Assembly: GCA_028714595.1 (NCBI GenBank)
Contig: JAQTMD010000005.1
Coordinates: forward strand, 4,491 to 23,516
Source: Candidatus Omnitrophota bacterium
GTDB lineage: Bacteria > Omnitrophota > Gorgyraeia > Gygaellales > Profunditerraquicolaceae
Direction of reading: 5' to 3'
DNA length: 19,026 nt
Below, in pieces: positions 13,524-19,026 of this stretch (the stretch's first letter is position 1; each line of letters opens with the position of its first letter). Both the position numbers and the translations under genes were made by a program. The notes below the pieces were generated by a model. That model searched no databases, was not told the origin of the DNA, and saw only the letters and a program-made list of their open reading frames with translations.

Positions 13524-14804
13524 CTACCTGTGGAATCTTGAGGGACGACCTCCGCCTCCATGCTTGTTGCGGCCTTGAGAATTCCCACGGCTGCGCTGGC
13601 CGGGCCGGTACCCGTGCTGCTGCGGCGCCGCGTCGGAGAATTGCTCCGGCGGCATATCCGGATGGCGGGAGACCGGCAGCGTGGTGCGGATAAGCTTTTC
13701 GATGCTCCGTACTTCCTCTTTCTGGTCGGGCATGGCGAACGAGATGGCGCGGCCCTTGTGCCCTGCCCTGCCCGTGCGGCCGATGCGGTGCACGTAATTC
13801 TCGGCGTCGTCGGGAAGATCGTAATTCACCACCAGCTCGATGCCGGTGACGTCAATGCCGCGGGCAGCGATGTCCGTGGCGACCAGGATGCGGTACCTGC
13901 CTGCCTTGAAACCGTCGAGGGCGTCGCGGCGCTGGGTCAGCGAGCGGTTGGAATGTATCTCCGCGGCCCTGAACCCCATGTGCTTCAAATCCTGGCAGAG
14001 CTTGCGGGCGCCGAACTTGGTGCGGGTAAACATTAAAACCGCGCCGTGATACTGCGCGAGCAGTTTCCCCAGCAGCTTCTTTTTCACGTCTTTCTTGACG
14101 ATGAAAAGCTCCTGGGCGACGGTCTCCGCCGCAGTGCCTGACGGCGCTATCTCTATACTGACCGGCAGTTTCATGTGCTGCGAGGCGATGCGCATGATCT
14201 GTTCGGGGATAGTCGCCGAGAAAAGCATGGTCTGGCGGTTCTTGGGCAGGACTTTCAGTATCCTGTCTATCTGCGGGGCAAAACCCATGTCCAGCATGCG
14301 GTCTGCCTCGTCCAGCACGAGCATGCTCACCTCTTCGGGCATGACATGCCACTGGCCGATGTGATCGATGAGCCGGCCGGGCGTGGCGATGATGATGCGC
14401 GGGTTGCGGCTCAAGGCCTGGTTCTGCGGCTCCATGGGCGCGCCGCCGATCAAGCACGCCGTGTGCATGCCGAATGCCGGGGCAATGCCGTTGAAGGCTT
14501 CGTTGATCTGTATTGCCAATTCCCTGGTCGGCGCCAGCACGAGGCCTATGCCTTTTTTCTGCGCTAAGAGCTGGACCATGGGAATGGCAAATGCGTGTGT
14601 TTTCCCGGTTCCGGTCTGGGCGACGCCGATTACGTCCTTGCCCTGGATGGCCGGCGGAATGGCTTTCTGTTGGATGGGCGTGGGCACGCGGAATTTAATC
14701 TTTTCTAAGATTTCCAGGATCTTGGGCGCGATCCCCAGGCCGTAGAAACTCGGGGCCTCCTGCGTGGCTGCCCTCGGGTGAAGCTGTTCTGCTGCGTGTA
14801 TCAT
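13524..14804 (-). CDS. DEAD-box ATP-dependent RNA helicase, RhlE-like
   Basis: The 426-residue protein has all SF2 DEAD-box motifs: the Q-motif PTPIQQKAIP (41-50), Walker A AQTGTGKT (62-69), PTRELA, TPGRLID, DEAD (165-168), SAT (196-198), the motif IV region MFTRTK, ATDIAARGID and HRIGRTGR. A basic Gly/Arg/Gln-rich tail (about the last 40 residues) is typical of RhlE-type enzymes and binds RNA. Such helicases unwind structured RNA in ribosome assembly, decay and cold adaptation. The start is supported by AAGGAGG close to the ATG. The gene has its own promoter, a leader hairpin matching that of the cold-shock gene, and a terminator, so it is probably co-regulated with that protein. Confidence 0.95.
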   Translation of the reverse strand: MIHAAEQLHPRAATQEAPSFYGLGIAPKILEILEKIKFRVPTPIQQKAIPPAIQGKDVIGVAQTGTGKTHAFAIPMVQLLAQKKGIGLVLAPTRELAIQINEAFNGIAPAFGMHTACLIGGAPMEPQNQALSRNPRIIIATPGRLIDHIGQWHVMPEEVSMLVLDEADRMLDMGFAPQIDRILKVLPKNRQTMLFSATIPEQIMRIASQHMKLPVSIEIAPSGTAAETVAQELFIVKKDVKKKLLGKLLAQYHGAVLMFTRTKFGARKLCQDLKHMGFRAAEIHSNRSLTQRRDALDGFKAGRYRILVATDIAARGIDVTGIELVVNYDLPDDAENYVHRIGRTGRAGHKGRAISFAMPDQKEEVRSIEKLIRTTLPVSRHPDMPPEQFSDAAPQQHGYRPGQRSRGNSQGRNKHGGGGRPSRFHR

Positions 14805-14834
14805 ACTCCTCCTTGATGATCTGTTCCAGAAAAG

Positions 14835-14895
14835 AAAAAAACCGTAAAGGTTAGTCTTCTCAATCGTACCCTTACGGCCAACTGGACTCTAATCT
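14835..14895 (-). promoter_or_regulatory. Leader hairpin (candidate attenuator) of the helicase gene
   Basis: AGATTAGA (14895-14888), then CCGTAAGGG (14877-14869), a loop, CCTTTACGG (14850-14842), T7 and CTTTTCTG. The hairpin lies 30 bases before the ATG. TTAGAGTC could pair with GACTAA, just 5' of the distal arm, with one bulged A. Compared with the cold-shock leader, the fourth stem pair is swapped from A-T to T-A. Confidence 0.65.
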
Positions 14896-14914
14896 TTTTA
14901 CCACAACTAAACAG

Positions 14915-14942
14915 AGTATACCAGACTTCCGCATTTTGTCAA
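14915..14942 (-). promoter_or_regulatory. Sigma-70-type promoter of the helicase gene
   Basis: TTGACA (14942-14937), 16 bases, TATACT (14920-14915). It has the same -35 box and the same 16-base spacer as the cold-shock promoter. Confidence 0.8.
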
Positions 14943-14949
14943 GTCCTTT

Positions 14950-14966
14950 TTAGGGAACCGTCCCCA
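14950..14966 (+). repeat. Degenerate REP-like unit R7
   Basis: TTAGGGAACCGTCCCC resembles the family core with one extra C. It lies between the terminator at 14975-14995 and the helicase promoter. It is weaker than the other units. Confidence 0.4.
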
Positions 14967-14995
14967 AAAGAAAAGGCCGGGGTTGATCCCCGGCC
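14966..14995 (-). terminator. Intrinsic terminator after the secreted-protein gene
   Basis: A perfect 8-base stem (GGCCGGGG with CCCCGGCC, five-base loop) is followed on the minus strand by TTTTCTTTT. It lies 35 bases past the stop codon at 15030. Confidence 0.85.
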
Positions 14996-15029
14996 CTGAA
15001 GAGGAAACAGCTACCTTTCCCCGGCAATC

Positions 15030-15467
15030 CTACCGACAGCTGCGGTAAACTGTCTCCCAGTGTCCTCCCTCCTGGACTTCTACCCGTTCGTAATGCGCAT
15101 CGACCATGATCCTGCGGCCGTCGCGGTATTCGATGTGCCCGGGAACGAATTCTTCCTTTACCATATAATGCGGGACCCAGACGCGTTCGGCGGTGCAGCG
15201 CTCGTGCTGGCTCCAACCGTAATGATTGCCGCGGTCATGGCGGGCATAGCCGCCCCGGTCACAATCGCGGTCGCGGGCCTGCTGGCGCGGCTGATTGATG
15301 CCGGTGACCGTGCCGATCACGTCTGCCTTGCCGCCGGTGAGCACGCGCAAGCCCTCGAATACTGCCAGGACCTTGCCCGCCTTATCCCAGTCGCTGGCAA
15401 AACCCGGAGCACTTGATCCGGCAACGAGGATAGCGGCTAAAATTGCGATGATGGCTGATTTTCTCAT
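15030..15467 (-). CDS. Secreted protein of unknown function in the sigma-factor locus
   Basis: This 145-residue protein has a clean signal peptide (MRKSAIIAILAAILVAGSSA, cleavage near GFAS). The mature part begins DWDKAGKVLAVFEGLRVLTGG, then a Gly/Arg/His-rich stretch (about 60-90) and a C-terminal half rich in Val, Tyr, Glu and His (VWVPHYMVKEEFVPGHIEYRDG, ending ETVYRSCR). The paired WVPHY / FVPGHIEY elements look like a repeated beta unit. The ATG at 15467 follows AAAGGAGG and is preferred to an upstream TTG at 15491. I do not recognise a family. It follows the Spy/CpxP-like gene and ends at a strong terminator, so it is the last gene of the envelope-stress cluster. Confidence 0.7.
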   Translation of the reverse strand: MRKSAIIAILAAILVAGSSAPGFASDWDKAGKVLAVFEGLRVLTGGKADVIGTVTGINQPRQQARDRDCDRGGYARHDRGNHYGWSQHERCTAERVWVPHYMVKEEFVPGHIEYRDGRRIMVDAHYERVEVQEGGHWETVYRSCR

Positions 15468-15969
15468 TCCTTCCTCCTTTTCTGAATTCAAACCTGTTCA
15501 TCTTTTCGTTCAGTTTTTTGAACTGCTCGGGGGTGAGGATATCCTTGAGCGCGAGGATGCTTTCTACGCGATGCTGGATGCGCTCTCCCATCAATACCTT
15601 CATGCGGTCGACAAGCACTTTCAGGCGTTTGCGGTCGGTCTTTTCCTTGTTCAGCTCCGCAGTCATTTCTTTACGCAGGACCGACATTTTTTCCCGCAAA
15701 ACCGCGCGCTGCTTTTCCTGAAAGCTGCGCTGCCCGAAAAGCTTTTGCTGCTGCTCGGGGGTGAGATTCAACTCCTTAAAGACGGCGTCGAAATGCTCAT
15801 CAGGGCCGCGCTGCATCCGGCCGCGGCGTACGCCTTCTTCCATTTGAGCGGTCTGCCGGCGCCGGACCGGTTGCGCGCTCTCCTGCGGATAAGCAAACAA
15901 CTGCGAGGAACATGCCAGGGCCGTGATCGTCGTTATCGCGCAGGTCGTGATCTTCGTTCTCGAATTCAT
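15382..15969 (-). CDS. Periplasmic Spy/CpxP-like protein (LTxxQ motifs)
   Basis: The 195-residue ORF has a signal peptide (residues 1-26, ending LFAYPQ) and a long helical body with two LTPEQ motifs (LNLTPEQQQKL at 67-77 and ILTPEQFKKL at 144-153), the mark of the Spy/CpxP/ZraP fold. These periplasmic proteins act as chaperones or as feedback sensors of envelope stress. The ATG follows AAAGGAGG. A sigma-E-like promoter lies immediately upstream, and the gene follows the anti-sigma gene. The last 35 residues are odd: they read out of frame through the ribosome site and signal-peptide codons of the next gene, an overlap of 86 bases, so the natural C-terminus was probably near KMNRFE. Confidence 0.8.
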   Translation of the reverse strand: MNSRTKITTCAITTITALACSSQLFAYPQESAQPVRRRQTAQMEEGVRRGRMQRGPDEHFDAVFKELNLTPEQQQKLFGQRSFQEKQRAVLREKMSVLRKEMTAELNKEKTDRKRLKVLVDRMKVLMGERIQHRVESILALKDILTPEQFKKLNEKMNRFEFRKGGRNEKISHHRNFSRYPRCRIKCSGFCQRLG

Positions 15970-15989
15970 GATTGCCTCCTTTCAACAAC

Positions 15990-16018
15990 TTGGACTGTGC
16001 ACAATGCGCAAAAGTTCC
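15990..16018 (-). promoter_or_regulatory. Putative ECF-sigma promoter of the Spy/CpxP-like gene
   Basis: GGAACTT (16018-16012), exactly 16 bases, then GTCCAA (15995-15990). The -35 box abuts the stop codon of the anti-sigma gene, and the predicted start leaves a short leader with the AAAGGAGG site. Confidence 0.75.
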
Positions 16019-16525
16019 CTAAAAAAGATATTTTTCTATTGCCGTACCCAGACCGAGCTCGCTTTCCCCCTCGCCGTTTGCAGGCGCGTCCAAAGAAGCC
16101 AGGTACACGGCTTCCCGGCGCAGATAATCTTCGACCACCATCCGGCGGTGCAACGGAGAATTAAAGAAGACGACGACGGCAATGACCACGGTCAGCACCG
16201 CGGCGAATGCGTACTGCGGCCTGCGGATCAGGAAATTGTCGCGGGCCAGATCGCGCAGCCGCTCCAAAAATGACGGCCGGTATTCTGCGGCCCGCGCATC
16301 TTCTTCTGCGATCGCTTCCTTGATATTCTGCCAGACCGATTCCGGGGGTTTGACCGGCTGAATGCCGGTAAAGGGCCGGGAGGCCTTCTCTACCGCGGCT
16401 TTTTCAAAGGCCGCGCACGCAGCACAGGACTTCAGGTGTTCCCGGATGTCGCGGCGCAACGTTTCGGATGCCTGTCCGTCGAGATAATCGGTCAGCAGGA
16501 GCCAACGTACTTTTGCGCAGTTCAT
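16019..16525 (-). CDS. Zinc-finger anti-sigma factor, membrane-anchored
   Basis: This 168-residue protein has an N-terminal ZAS (zf-HC2) domain: Cys3, then His30-x3-Cys34-x2-Cys37 in REHLKSCAAC, with the LTDYLDGQ helix that normally contacts the sigma factor. A single membrane helix (about 106-122, YAFAAVLTVVIAVVVFF) leaves a periplasmic tail of about 46 residues. This is the layout of RseA/RsiW-type regulators, which hold an ECF sigma at the membrane until proteolysis or thiol chemistry releases it. Its ATG overlaps the sigma-factor stop as ATGA, so the two proteins are probably made in balance. The stop abuts the promoter of the Spy/CpxP-like gene. Confidence 0.9.
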   Translation of the reverse strand: MNCAKVRWLLLTDYLDGQASETLRRDIREHLKSCAACAAFEKAAVEKASRPFTGIQPVKPPESVWQNIKEAIAEEDARAAEYRPSFLERLRDLARDNFLIRRPQYAFAAVLTVVIAVVVFFNSPLHRRMVVEDYLRREAVYLASLDAPANGEGESELGLGTAIEKYLF

Positions 16526-17088
16526 GGCGACGTCCTTTCGCTTGAGAGCTGCATCAGCGCCTCGCGTGCGCGCTTAAGGCGCGTGCGCACGGTATTCAGA
16601 TTGCAGCGTAAAGCCTGAGAGATCTCTTCGTAGCTCAACCCCTCGATCTCGCGCAGCACCAGGCAGGCGCGCTGGTCGGGGTTAAGACGATCAAGCAGCG
16701 ATTGCAGCCGGCCTTCGGCCAAACGGCGCTCTTCGCGGCCTGAAACTTCTGCCGCAATATCGTCTTTCGCGGGCACAACGGCAAGGATGGCGTCAAAATC
16801 ATCGCGGCGCCTGAAATCCCGGGACTGCCGGTTGTAGGCATTGATCGCGGTGTTGGCGGCAATGCGGTAGAGCCAGGTCTTGAACTGCGAACGGAACTCG
16901 AATTTATCGATGCTGCGGTAAACCTTCATATACACGTCCTGGGTCGCTTCCTGCGCTTCCTCGGCGCTGCCGGTGATGCGCAAGGCAACGCTGTACACGA
17001 AGCCTGCGGTGGCTCTGTAGATCTGCTCAAAGGCTGCCATGTCGCCGCTCTGCGCCTGTTCTATAAGCTGCCGGGGAATGTCTTCCAT
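16522..17088 (-). CDS. ECF-family RNA polymerase sigma factor, RpoE-like
   Basis: This 188-residue sigma factor contains region 2 (from AFEQIYRATAGFVYSVALRI to FKTWLYRIAANTAINAYNRQ, including the -10 recognition helix) and region 4 (LNPDQRACLVLREIEGLSYE and the helix-turn-helix ISQALRCNLNTVRTRLKRAR). Regions 1.2 and 3 are absent, as expected for the ECF group. The ATG at 17088 is preferred to a TTG at 17121, because the TTG lies upstream of the predicted transcription start of the gene's own sigma-E-like promoter; with that promoter the leader is only a few bases long. It is coupled to the anti-sigma gene and probably directs RNA polymerase to GGAACTT-N16-GTCYAA promoters, including its own. 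Confidence 0.92.
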   Translation of the reverse strand: MEDIPRQLIEQAQSGDMAAFEQIYRATAGFVYSVALRITGSAEEAQEATQDVYMKVYRSIDKFEFRSQFKTWLYRIAANTAINAYNRQSRDFRRRDDFDAILAVVPAKDDIAAEVSGREERRLAEGRLQSLLDRLNPDQRACLVLREIEGLSYEEISQALRCNLNTVRTRLKRAREALMQLSSERTSP

Positions 17089-17100
17089 GGTCTCAATTGG

Positions 17101-17129
17101 TTGGACAGTGAAGGATGGCAAAAAGTTCC
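17101..17129 (-). promoter_or_regulatory. Putative autoregulated ECF promoter of the sigma gene
   Basis: GGAACTT (17129-17123), exactly 16 bases, then GTCCAA (17106-17101). A short inverted repeat, GGTGA-AA-TCACC (17140-17151), lies just upstream of the -35 box and could bind an activator. Confidence 0.7.
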
Positions 17130-17217
17130 GAAAAGAAGTGGTGAAATCACCTCTGAAACAACTTTTGGCAGAAGATATGCTTGCAACTAACTGATGAACA
17201 TATAGTTACAGAGCCAT

Positions 17218-17249
17218 GGTGTGGCACCTCAGGGAACGTCCCCGGTGTC
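17218..17249 (+). repeat. REP-like repeat unit R8
   Basis: GTGTGGCACC, TC, AGGGAACGTCCCC, GGTGTC: the outer GGCACC and GGTGTC can pair through one wobble. The following 24 bases carry two more CCCGGTGT copies (17255 and 17266), the last running into the stop codon of the DUF4337 gene. Confidence 0.75.
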
Positions 17250-17273
17250 GCGTCCCCGGTGTTTACCCGGTGT

Positions 17274-17810
17274 TTAGAAAAGCAGGGGTTTGAGGAACAG
17301 GCCGTAGCCGAGCAAACCTGTAGCGATGACGCCGAAGACAAGGCCGAAGATCCACATGTATCTTTTCTTGAGCAGGGCAGCCACCGACGAAAGCATGATG
17401 GCGATCTGGAAAAAGACTACCGACCCTGAAAAGAAACTGCCTTTCCTGTTCAAAAGCCGGTTCTGTACGCCGGTCTCTTCGGCCTTTGCCTTTATCTCGT
17501 CTTTTTCTTTTGCATAGCGCGCGGCCTCTTCGACGGCGCTCTGCAATTTCGCGTTATAGGCTGCGTACTGTCCGGGGTTGGCTGCGCCGAGCGCTTCGAC
17601 TTCAAAGGAGTTCTTCTGTGTTTCGACAAGGTTCTGCTTGATGCTTTTTGCCTGGTAATACGCCCACTGGCTGCCTTCGATGGCGGTCAAGAGCTGGGTC
17701 TTGTTGACGCACGCGGTGCCGCGCGATGCTGCGATGGCGGTCATGACGGCTAGGCAGGTTGTGGTGACGGCAACGCCTTTCATCCATCCTTCCTGAAACA
17801 TATCTGCCAT
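17274..17810 (-). CDS. DUF4337-type membrane protein
   Basis: The 178-residue protein matches the DUF4337 pattern: an N-terminal membrane helix (about 12-28), the segment GSQWAYYQAKSIKQNLVE (about 46-63), a charged helical region (about 85-115, AVEEAARYAKEKDEIKAKAEE) and two C-terminal membrane helices (about 128-146 and 152-174). The function of the family is not known. It has only a weak ribosome site (AGGGGA). It stands alone between a palindromic terminator-like element upstream and the repeat cluster downstream, and shares no signal with the sigma regulon. Confidence 0.75.
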   Translation of the reverse strand: MADMFQEGWMKGVAVTTTCLAVMTAIAASRGTACVNKTQLLTAIEGSQWAYYQAKSIKQNLVETQKNSFEVEALGAANPGQYAAYNAKLQSAVEEAARYAKEKDEIKAKAEETGVQNRLLNRKGSFFSGSVVFFQIAIMLSSVAALLKKRYMWIFGLVFGVIATGLLGYGLFLKPLLF

Positions 17811-17832
17811 GATCCCCTACTTTCAGGTAATT

Positions 17833-17873
17833 AAATTACAACCTCGTAGGTTCAACCTACGAGGTTGTAATTT
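17833..17873. repeat. Perfect 41-base palindrome between the AsmA and DUF4337 genes
   Basis: Two 20-base arms (AAATTACAACCTCGTAGGTT and its exact complement) flank one central base. It lies three bases past the AsmA stop codon. As RNA it would form an extremely stable hairpin, although the T tract after it on the minus strand is poor (TTTAATT). It could act as a terminator or an mRNA 3'-end stabiliser, or be a small mobile palindrome. Confidence 0.85.
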
Positions 17874-17876
17874 CGG

Positions 17877-19026
17877 TTATTTGCCGAAGATGCCGCGGAA
17901 GATGTCTTTGACCGCTTCTTCGGTGGTCGGCTGCGTGCTGCCTTCCTGCTGCTGCGTGGCGTTCTGGGACGGCTGCGCTGCCTGGCCTTCAGTTGGCTGC
18001 TGCGTTTCTCCGCCGCCGAGCGCTTTATCGAGCAACTTGAATATCTGCCTGGCTCCCTGTTCTACCAGGATGCGCTTGGCAATATATTCCGGGTCGACAA
18101 AGAACACGGGTTTTGCGCCCGCAGTACCGGTTACTTTGAGCGGTATCAATATCTGCCCGGAGTCATTGACGAGATATTCCAGCTGCTTGACCTGCGCGAT
18201 CATGGCCTGCGAAAGGTCTTGGGGGATGAGAAAATCCCCCTGGATGCTGAACGCGCCGCTCAAACCCGCTTCACCCGCTCCCTTGAATATGAATTCATCG
18301 GCTCCGATGACCGTGTCTTTGATGAGCAGGCGGCCGTTCTCGACGGTAATGGGCAGTTTTATGTCGGACAGTGCCGTGTCCTTCATGGAAAGTTTTTCTT
18401 TCCAGCGCTGCGGCAATCCCTGCTCCAGCTGCTGCGACAGGCCGGGGATGATATTGATCTGATCAAGCACTGAGCGCAGCACGTTCATATCCCTGAGTTT
18501 TCCCTGCGTCAGCCCCATGGTAGCCAGGCCGGAGAGCGTCTCTTTGAGCGCTTCCGGCGTAAAGCCCCGGCCGCTTGCGGTAATAGTGCCTGATACCAGG
18601 CCTTCGGCTTTGACCGGCGCCGTCGCGGGCACCACATCCTGCAACCGGAGCTTTTCCACGTCCACTTTCATGTCAAAGACTTGTTGGGCCAGGTAATCCT
18701 TGATGGTCCCCTGCGCGGTGATACTGCCTTCGCCGAGAGAAAAGGTTGATCTGTTGATGATGACCTCGGCGGGAGTGATCTTGACGGTCTCATTCAGGTC
18801 TTTGACGGCCGAGGCCAGCTCTTTCATGGCAATGTAGCCGTTCTTTATCGTCACGTCCGCTTCCAGACCGGACACGCCTTGCGGACCGGCAGTAATCTTT
18901 GCGACCGAGACTTCCACCGTGCCTTTGAGCTGCTGAGGAAGCGGCGAGCCTTTGGCCATCGGGAATGCGACAGGGATCCTGTCCAGGAGAAGCTGAGCGA
19001 GGTCAGTGTCGGCTTTGAGCCCCGTG
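17877..19026 (-). CDS. AsmA-family protein, C-terminal part (runs off the window)
   Basis: The frame stays open from the right edge to the stop at 17877, giving at least 382 residues; an internal Met at 18959 is probably not the start. The alternating beta pattern fits the AsmA-like C-terminal region: NGYIAMKELASAVKDLN, GEGSITAQGTIKDYLAQQVF, the block ALKETLSGLATMGLTQGKLRDMNVL with RSVLDQINIIPG, and a late KVTGTAGAKPVFFVDPEYIAKRIL. A low-complexity Gln/Thr/Pro linker then leads to a conserved-looking tail, EEAVKDIFRGIFGK. AsmA-family proteins span the periplasm and are linked to lipid transport and outer-membrane assembly. The N-terminal membrane anchor would lie beyond the window. Confidence 0.8.
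   Translation of the reverse strand, partial: TGLKADTDLAQLLLDRIPVAFPMAKGSPLPQQLKGTVEVSVAKITAGPQGVSGLEADVTIKNGYIAMKELASAVKDLNETVKITPAEVIINRSTFSLGEGSITAQGTIKDYLAQQVFDMKVDVEKLRLQDVVPATAPVKAEGLVSGTITASGRGFTPEALKETLSGLATMGLTQGKLRDMNVLRSVLDQINIIPGLSQQLEQGLPQRWKEKLSMKDTALSDIKLPITVENGRLLIKDTVIGADEFIFKGAGEAGLSGAFSIQGDFLIPQDLSQAMIAQVKQLEYLVNDSGQILIPLKVTGTAGAKPVFFVDPEYIAKRILVEQGARQIFKLLDKALGGGETQQPTEGQAAQPSQNATQQQEGSTQPTTEEAVKDIFRGIFGK

Overview
The window is a densely packed, GC-rich bacterial chromosome segment. Almost every gene is on the minus strand; only the first two short genes (1-538) are on the plus strand. The cell has an outer membrane: there is a TolC-type channel, an AsmA-family protein, a MetA-like outer-membrane beta-barrel, and several secreted proteins with Sec signals. 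Which phylum it belongs to cannot be read safely from the sequence. The mix of genes, the dispersed GGGAACGTCCC repeats and the lone RAYT transposase would suit an uncultivated Gram-negative lineage (for example Omnitrophota/PVC or a relative), but that is a guess.

Layout from left to right. 1-538: end of a coiled-coil protein coupled to a small membrane protein. 611-2880: a PRMT-like methyltransferase, an inositol-monophosphatase-family enzyme and WrbA, with a good sigma-70-type promoter before wrbA. 2997-4929: an outer-membrane beta-barrel and PabB. 4985-5733: a RAYT (Y1/HUH transposase) between two inverted copies of a dispersed palindromic repeat. 5736-8242: phosphoketolase with its promoter and a decayed leader ORF. 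8269-8667: cold-shock protein with promoter, leader hairpin and terminator. 8694-13356: a tightly overlapping AbrB-tolC-macA-macB export operon. 13396-14942: DEAD-box RNA helicase with promoter, leader hairpin and terminator. 14975-17129: a secreted protein, a Spy/CpxP-like protein, a zinc-finger anti-sigma factor and an ECF sigma factor. 17218-19026: repeats, a DUF4337 membrane protein, a perfect 41-bp palindrome and the C-terminal part of an AsmA-family protein that runs off the window.

Two regulatory circuits can be read from the DNA. First, the ECF sigma gene, the Spy/CpxP-like gene and the AbrB-tolC-macAB operon are each preceded on the minus strand by GGAACTT, a spacer of exactly 16 bases, and GTCCAA or GTCTAA. 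This suggests an autoregulated envelope-stress regulon that links a periplasmic chaperone-like protein to a tripartite exporter. Second, the cold-shock protein and the DEAD-box helicase, about 6 kb apart, have matching leaders: TTGACA with a 16-base spacer to a -10 box, a shared AGATTAGA box, and a terminator-like hairpin with T7 whose stem shows a compensatory base-pair swap. This looks like a shared attenuator controlling RNA-remodelling proteins.

A third layer is a REP-like repeat family (at least seven units) that has spread next to stop codons. It has also entered coding sequence, supplying codons at the N-terminus of the phosphatase ORF and the C-terminus of PabB.
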